A stretch of DNA of 12,939 nucleotides from Candidatus Cloacimonadota bacterium (lineage in GTDB: Bacteria > Cloacimonadota > Cloacimonadia > JGIOTU-2). Position numbers and translations under genes: made by a program. Under the pieces are notes generated by a model. It made no database searches, was not told the DNA's origin, and worked only from the letters and a program-made list of their open reading frames with translations. The DNA lies in assembly GCA_021160355.1 (NCBI GenBank), contig JAGHCS010000152.1:1-12939 (forward strand), in the 5' to 3' direction. Below are positions 1 to 6,208 of this stretch, piece by piece; positions within the stretch are counted from its first letter, which is position 1; each line of letters opens with the position of its first letter.

Positions 1-61
1 ATATATAAGTATATTACAAGAAAATAAGGATTGGGAAAGGGTAATTTTTTATAGATGATTT

Positions 62-83
62 GTAACGATTTTGACATTGTTAC
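62..83 (+). promoter_or_regulatory. Operator-like dyad over a TTGACA -35 box upstream of the carboxyltransferase gene
   Basis: An 8-bp inverted repeat, GTAACGAT (62-69) and ATTGTTAC (76-83), has one mismatch and a 6-bp spacer. The spacer and right arm contain a perfect TTGACA at 71-76. No good -10 lies at the matching distance: the best at 17-18 bp is the poor TTTACA at 95-100. The promoter reading is therefore tentative. The position, about 85 bp before the first gene of the module, suits a repressor site acting on the promoter. The rest of 1-166 is AT-rich with no other structure I can support. Confidence 0.3.
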
Positions 84-166
84 TTCGGTTTTTCTTTACA
101 TTTATTAACCATATTTTTTTTATCTCTTAATATTTAGTTTAATAAATTCACAGGTTTGGAGATTAC

Positions 167-1723
167 ATGAAAGTATCTGAAAAAATCGAGAATTTGAAAC
201 ATAAAGAAGCAAAAATAAAGGAAATGGGAGGCAAAGCCCGAGTTGAAACTCAACATAAGAAAAACAAGCTTACTGCCCGTGAACGCATAGACCTTTTATT
301 TGATGAAGGCACGTTCCGTGAAATATACATGATGGTGAAGCACCGCTGTACGAACTTCAATATGCCGGACACAGAAATCCCAACTGATGGCGTTATCACA
401 GGTCACGGACTGGTAAATGGTCGTCCGGTGTATGCCTACGCCCAGGATTTTACCTGCCGTGGTGGATCACTGGGAGAGAAGCATGCCGAGAAAATCGTGA
501 AAACAATGGACCTTGCCATGAAAGCAGGTGTGCCGATCATTGGAATGAGTGATTCGGGTGGTGCGCGCGTGGAGGAAGGAATTGATTCATTAAAAGGGTA
601 TGGAGATCTTTTCTTCCGCAACTCCAGGGCTTCCGGTGTCATACCTCAGATATCCCTCATTATGGGACCAACTGCTGGTGGTTCTGTGTATTCACCTGCA
701 ATGACAGATTTTGTTTTCATGGTAAAGGGCAGCAGCTATATGTTCATCACAGGACCGAGTGTGATAAAATCTGTGACAGGAGAAGAGACCACTTTTGAGG
801 ATCTTGGCGGCGCAATCGCAAATAGTACAAAGAGTGGAAATGCCCATTTTGCGTGTGAAAGCGATGAAGATGCCATAGAACATGTAAAAATATTACTGAG
901 TTACATCCCCAATAATAATATGGAAGATCCGCCAATGGTCTATATGGGTGATGACCGGGGCAGACTGTGCCCTGAGCTGGATACGGTGATTCCTGATGAT
1001 CCGAAAGCTGCATATGATATGAGGGATGTTATACATCCTATTCTCGATCAAAGAGAATTTTATGAGATTCACGAACTATTTGCCCAGAACGCAGTAATAG
1101 GTTTCGGACGATTGAACGGTAAAACAGTAGGTATCATTGCAAATCAGCCCCTCGTTCTTGCAGGATGCCTGGATATCAATGCGTCAGATAAGATCGCGCG
1201 TTTTATTCGTTTTTGCGATGCCTTTAATATTCCACTTATTACTTTTGTAGATGTCCCCGGATATCTACCCGGCTGTGATCAGGAATGGGGAGGTATCATC
1301 CGCCATGGAGCAAAAATACTGTGGAGTTATTGTGAAGCAACTGTTCCGAAATTTACTGTGACTACCAGGAAAAGTTACGGTGGCGGTTATATTGCGATGA
1401 GTTCCCAACATCTTGGAGTGGATACGCTTTTTGCATGGCCTTCTGCGGAAATCGCAGTAATGGGAGCTCCGGGGGCGGTCAATATAGTGGGAAGCTACAA
1501 AAAAGAGATCAAAGAATCAAAAGATCCCGAAGCAACAAGACAGAAAAAAATAGAAGAGTATGAAGAACTTTTCAACAACCCATACACTGCGGCAGAACGT
1601 GGATATATTGATGCAGTTATTCAACCTTCAGAAACCCGTGCACGGCTCATCGATGCACTGGAAATCCTCTATACAAAAAAAGAAAGTATCCCACCCAAAA
1701 AACACGGAAATATTCCTTTATAA
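167..1723 (+). CDS. mmdA: Acyl-CoA carboxyltransferase subunit (propionyl-CoA carboxylase beta / methylmalonyl-CoA decarboxylase alpha type)
   Basis: This is a cytoplasmic carboxyltransferase of the crotonase superfamily. It moves a carboxyl group between biotin and an acyl-CoA, most likely propionyl-CoA/methylmalonyl-CoA. Its 518 residues match the usual length of PccB, MmdA and transcarboxylase 12S subunits. The N-terminal half has the acyl-CoA-side glycine-rich motif GGARVEEG (residues 131-138) followed by GPTAGGSVYSPA. The C-terminal half has GYLPGCDQEWGGIIRHGAK and the biotin-side RKSYGGGYIAMSSQ. Residue 409, in YGGGYIAM, is Ile; many propionyl-CoA-specific PccB proteins have Asp there, while MmdA-like and relaxed-specificity enzymes often do not, so substrate cannot be read from sequence alone. 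A GGAG at 158-161 lies 5 nt before the ATG. The small gene at 1732 starts 8 bp after the stop, and the biotin-bearing pyruvate carboxyltransferase follows, which together suggest a transcarboxylase. The family is certain; the exact acyl-CoA is inferred. Confidence 0.9.
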   Translation: MKVSEKIENLKHKEAKIKEMGGKARVETQHKKNKLTARERIDLLFDEGTFREIYMMVKHRCTNFNMPDTEIPTDGVITGHGLVNGRPVYAYAQDFTCRGGSLGEKHAEKIVKTMDLAMKAGVPIIGMSDSGGARVEEGIDSLKGYGDLFFRNSRASGVIPQISLIMGPTAGGSVYSPAMTDFVFMVKGSSYMFITGPSVIKSVTGEETTFEDLGGAIANSTKSGNAHFACESDEDAIEHVKILLSYIPNNNMEDPPMVYMGDDRGRLCPELDTVIPDDPKAAYDMRDVIHPILDQREFYEIHELFAQNAVIGFGRLNGKTVGIIANQPLVLAGCLDINASDKIARFIRFCDAFNIPLITFVDVPGYLPGCDQEWGGIIRHGAKILWSYCEATVPKFTVTTRKSYGGGYIAMSSQHLGVDTLFAWPSAEIAVMGAPGAVNIVGSYKKEIKESKDPEATRQKKIEEYEELFNNPYTAAERGYIDAVIQPSETRARLIDALEILYTKKESIPPKKHGNIPL

Positions 1724-1731
1724 TAACTGAT

Positions 1732-1896
1732 ATGGATGACAATAAAAAACTTCGAGCTGCAATCGCAGGTGTTATGCAATTCCTCCAACAGGAGGAAGAA
1801 AATAATAAACCGAATACTAATCAGTGGGTGATTGCCGGCAGAAAGTTGATCATGCAGAACCGCATATTAGTGCAGAGAAGAGAACAGAAATGGTAG
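1732..1896 (+). CDS. 54-aa small protein, candidate epsilon-type small subunit of the acyl-CoA carboxyltransferase/decarboxylase
   Basis: A short open frame begins ATG GAT GAC 8 bp after the stop of the 518-aa carboxyltransferase gene and ends in TAG. The protein is 54 residues. The N-terminal segment LRAAIAGVMQFLQQEEE can form an amphipathic helix, an Asn/Pro-rich linker follows, and the second half has WVIAGRKLIMQNR and ends in a basic, Trp-terminated tail. The pattern 'AAIA-V--FL--EE, linker, W--AGR--IM' resembles what I recall of small proteins next to MmdA/PccB-type subunits, such as Veillonella MmdE (about 55 aa) and the C-terminal part of MmdD. There it stabilises the complex. That match is from memory and unchecked. 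There is no membrane segment, so it is not a full MmdD/OadG anchor. No clear Shine-Dalgarno is present, so translation may be coupled to the upstream gene. The next gene encodes the biotinylated partner. Confidence 0.7.
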   Translation: MDDNKKLRAAIAGVMQFLQQEEENNKPNTNQWVIAGRKLIMQNRILVQRREQKW

Positions 1897-1901
1897 CGAG
1901 T

Positions 1902-2037
1902 GAAAGCGTTAAAGAGCAAAAGCGTAGAAACGTGGAAGCGACAGGAAATTGATCGATCTCTTTCAATGATAAATTTATTAAATATTTTAAAGAAAAAAAC
2001 AGATAAACGCATTACGCTTAAACGCTTTTGCGCTTTT
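1902..2037. repeat. Two opposed arrays of an 8-bp repeat (NAAAGCGT / ACGCTTTN) forming a long imperfect inverted repeat
   Basis: The left array, 1902-1941, reads as consecutive octamers GAAAGCGT, TAAAGAGC, AAAAGCGT, AGAAACGT, GGAAGCGA. The right array, 2007-2037, reads ACGCATT, ACGCTTAA, ACGCTTTT, GCGCTTTT, which is the same unit on the other strand. Bases 1911-1925 pair with 2022-2036 at 14 of 15 positions, including an uninterrupted 10-bp stretch (1916-1925 with 2022-2031). An AT-rich segment of roughly 65-95 bp lies between the arms. The block fills most of the gap between the small gene and the biotinylated carboxyltransferase and would fold into a long stem-loop in mRNA. It could be a dispersed intergenic repeat, a transcript-processing or attenuation element, or degenerate tandem slippage DNA. 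I see no convincing promoter inside it. Confidence 0.7.
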
Positions 2038-2058
2038 GCATCATAACGGAGTAATATA

Positions 2059-3978
2059 ATGAAGTTTGATAAACATGGCATTTTGGAAATGACAAAGATG
2101 AATTATGAGCCCGATCGTCCACAAGCTGAAAACCCGATCAAGATACAGGATCTGAGTTTCCGGGATGGGCATCAGAGTATTTTTGCTACTCGCGGAAGAA
2201 CAGAAGATATGCTCCCTGTCGCAGAAATGATGGATGAAATCGGATTTTATTCCATGGAAGTCTGGGGCGGTGCGACATTTGATACTATGCACCGGTTCTT
2301 AAATGAAGATCCCTGGGAGAGGATAAGAACACTAAAAAAATATATCAAAAAGACTCCTTTCTCTATGTTGCTCAGAGGGCAAAATATTGTCGGGTACAGA
2401 AACTATGCGGACGATGTCGTAGAGGCATTCATCCAGCGTGCAAGCGATAACGGCATCGATATTTTCCGCGTATTCGATGCTTTGAATGATTTCAGAAATT
2501 TCGAAACTGCAGTGAAGATAATCAAAAAGAACGGCAAACATTTTCAGGGAACTATCTGCTATTCACTTACAGAACCCCGCATGGGCGGCGAGACATATAA
2601 TCTGGATTATTATCTGGAGAAAGCAAAGCAACTCGAGAAAATCGGCGCTGATACGATCTGCATAAAAGACATGGCTGGTTTGGTCTCTCCCTACGATGTT
2701 TACAATCTCATAAAGGCGTTGAAAGCTCAAATAGATATTCCAATTCACCTTCATACGCACTTCACTTCCGGGATGGGTGACCTGTCACTTTTCAAAGCCA
2801 TTGAAGCAGGAGTGAATATAATTGATACCTGCATGGCGCCTTATGCCTATCGAACTTCTCATCCTGCTGTGGAACCGCTCGTTGTTTCTCTTCTTGGAAC
2901 GAACAGAGATACGGGTTTTGACATTAAAAAGTTGGCTGAGATAGATAAAGAGATGGAAAAGATCACGCCAAAATACAAACATCTGCTGGATGACACTAAA
3001 AATGCGATCATAGATATCAATGTGATCCTTCATCAGACTCCGGGCGGTATGCTTTCTAACCTCGTGAACCAATTGCGCCAGATGGATGCCCTTGATAGAC
3101 TTGATGATGTGTTTGAAGCGCTGCCAAAAGTGAGAAAGCAACTCGGACAGGTTCCCTTGGTCACTCCCACCAGTCAGATCGTTGGAATTCAAACAGTCAA
3201 TAATGTTCTCTTTGATAATGAGGAAGGCGAATATTCTCAGATAACAGAGCAGGTAAAAGACCTCTGCTTCGGATTATACGGAAAGACCACACTTCCCATT
3301 GATAAAGAAGTACAGAAAAAAGCACTGAAGGGATATCCCCGCGGAGAAACTCCTATCTCGACACGTCCTGGTGATATGCTTGAACCCGAGCTTCCCAAAG
3401 TAAAAAAAGAGGTAAAGGGACTGGCAAAAAATCTGGATGATGAACTTATCTGTGCGCTATATCCAGTGACTGGCAAACGCTTTCTGAAATGGAAATATGA
3501 TCTTGAAGAGGTTCCCCACGATGTAAAACCTAAAACACTTGAAGAAATAGAAAAAGAAAATGAAATATTGCGTAAAGCTCTTGCAGGCGAACTCACTGCA
3601 AAAACAAATAAAGATAAGCCTGCCAATGTGCGCTCATTTGATGTGTATGTGGATGGTGAATATTTTAACGTAGAAGTTGCTGATCCAAATGCTCGCGGCA
3701 TGAGAGTGAGTCCATTAAAGAAAGAAAAGAAGAAAACTGCCGAAATAGACAGATCGGGCACATTGCAAGCACCCATTCCCAGCATGATCTTCGAGTATAG
3801 AAAAAAAGTCGGAGATAAGGTCAAAGCTGGAGAAACAGTAGTCGTGCTCGAAGCAATGAAGATGTTCAATAACTTGGCTGCACCATGCAACGGCGTGATA
3901 AAAGCAATCAATTTCAAAGCTGGTGACTCTGTGAAAAAAGGTGAAGTTCTGTGCATTATTGAACCGGAAAAAAAGTAG
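2059..3978 (+). CDS. Pyruvate/oxaloacetate carboxyltransferase with C-terminal biotinyl domain (transcarboxylase 5S+1.3S / OadA / PycB type)
   Basis: This enzyme transfers a carboxyl group between carboxybiotin and pyruvate to give oxaloacetate, or the reverse. Its 639 residues fit OadA/PycB proteins that carry their own biotin domain. The order is a TIM-barrel carboxyltransferase of the DRE-TIM/HMGL-like type (about 28-300), a conserved carboxylase domain (about 310-490), a Lys/Glu-rich linker, and a biotinyl domain (about 565-639). Expected metal ligands by analogy with the transcarboxylase 5S subunit are present: Asp36 in RDGHQS, Lys203 in CIKDMAG (the carbamylated lysine) and His232/His234 in HLHTH. 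Strong 5S-like signatures include VWGGATFDT, FLNEDPWER and LLRGQNIVGYRNY. The biotin attachment site is EAMKM with Lys601, 39 residues from the end. It reads MKMFNN instead of the commoner MKMEN. GGAG at 2048-2051 sets the start. With the upstream acyl-CoA subunit it could form methylmalonyl-CoA:pyruvate transcarboxylase; oxaloacetate decarboxylase alpha or pyruvate carboxylase B are alternatives needing partners absent here. Confidence 0.9.
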   Translation: MKFDKHGILEMTKMNYEPDRPQAENPIKIQDLSFRDGHQSIFATRGRTEDMLPVAEMMDEIGFYSMEVWGGATFDTMHRFLNEDPWERIRTLKKYIKKTPFSMLLRGQNIVGYRNYADDVVEAFIQRASDNGIDIFRVFDALNDFRNFETAVKIIKKNGKHFQGTICYSLTEPRMGGETYNLDYYLEKAKQLEKIGADTICIKDMAGLVSPYDVYNLIKALKAQIDIPIHLHTHFTSGMGDLSLFKAIEAGVNIIDTCMAPYAYRTSHPAVEPLVVSLLGTNRDTGFDIKKLAEIDKEMEKITPKYKHLLDDTKNAIIDINVILHQTPGGMLSNLVNQLRQMDALDRLDDVFEALPKVRKQLGQVPLVTPTSQIVGIQTVNNVLFDNEEGEYSQITEQVKDLCFGLYGKTTLPIDKEVQKKALKGYPRGETPISTRPGDMLEPELPKVKKEVKGLAKNLDDELICALYPVTGKRFLKWKYDLEEVPHDVKPKTLEEIEKENEILRKALAGELTAKTNKDKPANVRSFDVYVDGEYFNVEVADPNARGMRVSPLKKEKKKTAEIDRSGTLQAPIPSMIFEYRKKVGDKVKAGETVVVLEAMKMFNNLAAPCNGVIKAINFKAGDSVKKGEVLCIIEPEKK

Positions 3979-4050
3979 CTGGAATAATACTCCTTATAAA
4001 TATAAAATAACACACTGAATCATAATCTGTATTGAGTGACAATCCTCTAT

Positions 4051-4079
4051 TTGATAAATTTTAGCATGAGTTTTATTTT
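4051..4079 (+). promoter_or_regulatory. Candidate sigma70-type promoter for the Memo-AMMECR1 fusion gene
   Basis: TTGATA (4051-4056, 5 of 6 matches to the -35 consensus) is followed 17 bp later by TATTTT (4074-4079, 4 of 6). It lies 53 bp before the start codon in the 154-bp gap after the biotinylated carboxyltransferase gene. The region is very AT-rich, so chance matches are likely. A 6-bp dyad, ATGAGT (4066-4071) and ACTCAT (4099-4104), overlaps it. No terminator for the upstream gene is visible in the gap. Confidence 0.3.
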
Positions 4080-4132
4080 TTTCTTGCATATTTTTTTTAC
4101 TCATTTTTAAAAATAGCGAAAAGGCGGTATAT

Positions 4133-5620
4133 ATGTTAGAAAAAATTGGAATATTTTTATGCTTCATGCTTTTTTCAACCAACTTATGGGCAGAGACCCT
4201 CGAGCCATCGCTCGCAGGAACATGGTACCCCGGATCCAAAAAAGAGCTCGACAGCATGCTGACAAAATTCTTCAATAACGTAGAACTTGGAAAAAATAAA
4301 GACATTATTCCCCTTGGCATCATCTCTCCTCATGCAGGGCTGGTCTATTCCGGTCCCATCGCGGCGTACGGTTACTCGCTGCTTAAAAACGGAAATTTTG
4401 ATACAGTCATCGTCATTGCAACCAGTCATCGGTACAACGCCGGGAAGGTGAGCATCTATAATGGCGATAATGTGAAATCCCCTATCAGCACCTCAAAAGT
4501 TGATAAAGAGATCACGCAAAAATTGCTTGCTGCCAATCCTGATTTTGAGTCCATTACTCAAGTTTTCACCGGAGGAGAGAACAGCTTTGAAATCCAGCTC
4601 CCCTTTGTGCAATACCAGCTTCCCAATGCACAAATCGTTCCCATCATGACTGCGACAACAGATTATTCACTTCTGGATGATCTTTCCGAAGCATTGATCT
4701 CCATACTCGAAAATACAGATAAAAAAATTGTGATTGTTGCCAGCTCGGACATGGCGCATTTCCACCCCTATAAACAAACTATTGATATGGATAATCATAC
4801 GATCGATATCATACTGAGTATGGACACTGAAGAACTTAAAAAGGAAGTTGAAAGAGGAAAGTGTGAGATTTGCGGATTTCATGCGATCTACCCATTTATG
4901 AAAGTCATGAAACACTTTGGCGCAGACAAACCCATCATGCTGGCGTATCAAAACTCGGCAGATATTACCGGTGATAAATACTCGTCGCATATTGTTGGTT
5001 ATTCTTCAATCGTTTTTCCGGAGTCGAAATCCGGCATTCAGAAAAAAGAAACTGAGCAGGAAGTGTATTCGTTAGAAGAAAAAAAGTATCTCCTCGATCT
5101 TGCACGTAAAAGTATCACCTATTATCTAAAAAATGGGAAGAGAATGCAGCCAGAAAAGCCGGATGATGAAAAACTTACTGAAGAACGGGCTGTGTTCGTG
5201 ACCTTGAATGAATTTGGTAACTTGCGTGGATGCATCGGACACATGCATGCTCAGATGCCACTTTATAAAGCTATCTCGGAAATGGCGGTTTCTGCTGCGT
5301 GTGAAGATCCACGTTTCCCAAAAGTGAAAGAGAAAGAACTCAAAGATATCAACATTGAGATCTCTGTACTTACGCCCATGGAGCAGATAACAGATTGGAA
5401 ACAGATACGTATGGGCATTGATGGCGTGTGGATAAAAAAGGGCTGGCAAAGTGGCGTATTCCTTCCACAGGTTGCCACGGAAACCGGATGGGATAGAGTG
5501 ACATTCCTGGAAAATCTCTGCGCTCACAAAGCAGGTTTGAAAAAGGATGCCTATAAAGATCCAAACACTGAAATTTATATTTATCAGGTTGAGAAATTCA
5601 GCGAGAAGGAACTCGATTAA
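4133..5620 (+). CDS. Memo-AMMECR1 fusion (AmmeMemoRadiSam system proteins B and A) with an N-terminal signal peptide
   Basis: This 495-aa protein joins two partners of the AmmeMemoRadiSam set, whose biochemical role is not established. Residues 1-20 look like a signal peptide: Lys4, a hydrophobic core, then NLWA before ETLEP. Residues about 25-300 are a Memo domain (dioxygenase-like fold): AGTWYPG, SPHAGLVYSG with His67, ATSHR with His99, ENSFEIQLPF, SSDMAHFHPY, and CEICGFH with Cys247. His67, His99 and Cys247 correspond by motif to the metal-binding His49, His81 and Cys244 of human MEMO1. A linker (about 295-312) leads to an AMMECR1 domain (about 313-495) with the hallmark LRGCIG (364-369), CEDPRFP and WIKKGWQSGVFLPQV. 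Both halves look intact. An AAGGCGG-like site precedes the ATG. The radical SAM third partner is not in the window. A signal peptide is unexpected for a family usually considered cytoplasmic; if real, the protein works in the periplasm or outside. The stop codon overlaps that of the converging thioesterase gene. Confidence 0.9.
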   Translation: MLEKIGIFLCFMLFSTNLWAETLEPSLAGTWYPGSKKELDSMLTKFFNNVELGKNKDIIPLGIISPHAGLVYSGPIAAYGYSLLKNGNFDTVIVIATSHRYNAGKVSIYNGDNVKSPISTSKVDKEITQKLLAANPDFESITQVFTGGENSFEIQLPFVQYQLPNAQIVPIMTATTDYSLLDDLSEALISILENTDKKIVIVASSDMAHFHPYKQTIDMDNHTIDIILSMDTEELKKEVERGKCEICGFHAIYPFMKVMKHFGADKPIMLAYQNSADITGDKYSSHIVGYSSIVFPESKSGIQKKETEQEVYSLEEKKYLLDLARKSITYYLKNGKRMQPEKPDDEKLTEERAVFVTLNEFGNLRGCIGHMHAQMPLYKAISEMAVSAACEDPRFPKVKEKELKDINIEISVLTPMEQITDWKQIRMGIDGVWIKKGWQSGVFLPQVATETGWDRVTFLENLCAHKAGLKKDAYKDPNTEIYIYQVEKFSEKELD

Positions 5621-6093
5621 TCCTTAAAAAATTCCTCATATTCAGGATAGTAGAGATGCTTCTCTGCTTTCTCTTTAGAAAAGGTAAAGTAGGTCGCATA
5701 TCCTTCTGCACAGAGCGTGTCTTCCGCATCGAAGAGCTGCACAAATACTGTAAATAGATTTCGTCTTTTCCTAAGAAGTTTTGCCCGAAGTGTGATAGGT
5801 CCTTTGTTGACATACACTGTTTTTTTATATCTCACTTCAAGCTTGCCTGTTACACCAATTGTCTTACCCTTGATCAATACAACCCAGCTTCCAATCTCAT
5901 CAATTAGTGCGGATTGAATGCCGCCATGCAGCACGTTGAAGTAGCCCTGAAAAAAATCTTTGGGCTCCCACTTTGACACGATCTCATCACCATCTTCATA
6001 AAAGGTCATCTGCAGTCCGTGCTCATTGTTTTGTGCACACCCAAAGCAGTAGTAACCATTATACTTGTTATAAGGATTCAGAATTTCTCGCAT
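5617..6093 (-). CDS. PaaI-type hotdog-fold thioesterase
   Basis: This is a 158-aa single-domain hotdog protein, the normal size for PaaI/YbgC-like acyl-CoA thioesterases, which hydrolyse acyl- or aryl-CoA to free acid and CoA. The N-terminus has the YCFGCAQNNEHGLQM pattern typical of the family (Cys16, Cys19). The central helix carries LHGGIQSALIDEIGSW with His56-Gly57-Gly58 and Asp65-Glu66, the usual active-site signature. The later KTVYVNKGPITLRAKL and DTLCAEGYATYF strands also fit. The frame stays open upstream to 6468, but that extension lies antisense inside the MATE gene and has no family similarity. I set the start at the ATG at 6093, just before the conserved region and behind an AGAAGG site. 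The gene converges with the Memo-AMMECR1 gene and is divergent from the MATE gene. The substrate is unknown; proximity to CoA-ester carboxyltransferases is suggestive only. Confidence 0.88.
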   Translation of the reverse strand: MREILNPYNKYNGYYCFGCAQNNEHGLQMTFYEDGDEIVSKWEPKDFFQGYFNVLHGGIQSALIDEIGSWVVLIKGKTIGVTGKLEVRYKKTVYVNKGPITLRAKLLRKRRNLFTVFVQLFDAEDTLCAEGYATYFTFSKEKAEKHLYYPEYEEFFKD

Positions 6094-6097
6094 AGAA

Positions 6098-6103
6098 CCT
6101 TCT
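6098..6103 (-). promoter_or_regulatory. Ribosome binding site fixing the thioesterase start
   Basis: Read on the minus strand, AGAAGG lies 4 nt before the ATG at 6093. It supports this start over any upstream in-frame start in the long antisense extension. The surrounding 115-bp divergent gap (6094-6208) must hold promoters for both flanking genes. I see only weak candidates there, such as a TTGACG-like box near 6159 on the plus strand without a good -10. Confidence 0.55.
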
Positions 6104-6208
6104 TTCTTAATTTTAGAATTTTTATTTTGCACATTTCTTATCAAGTTTTTCGCATTTGCTTGACGAAAAATATCGTACTTTTTCAATTCCTCAGGAAAGT
6201 TGAAATAG

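Noticed and set aside
1902..2037. CRISPR array or standard terminator reading of the octamer block
   Set aside because: The units are only 8 bp without spacers, the loop is nearly 100 nt, and no T-run follows, so neither label fits.
2785..3192. 135-aa antisense frame in the same gene
   Set aside because: It has no family similarity or ribosome binding site worth noting and is a shadow of the conserved carboxylase domain coding strand.
3237..4013. 258-aa open frame antisense to the biotinylated carboxyltransferase gene
   Set aside because: It is rich in Ser/Phe as expected for the complement of a Lys/Glu-rich coding strand, has no recognisable domain, and lies wholly opposite a confident gene.
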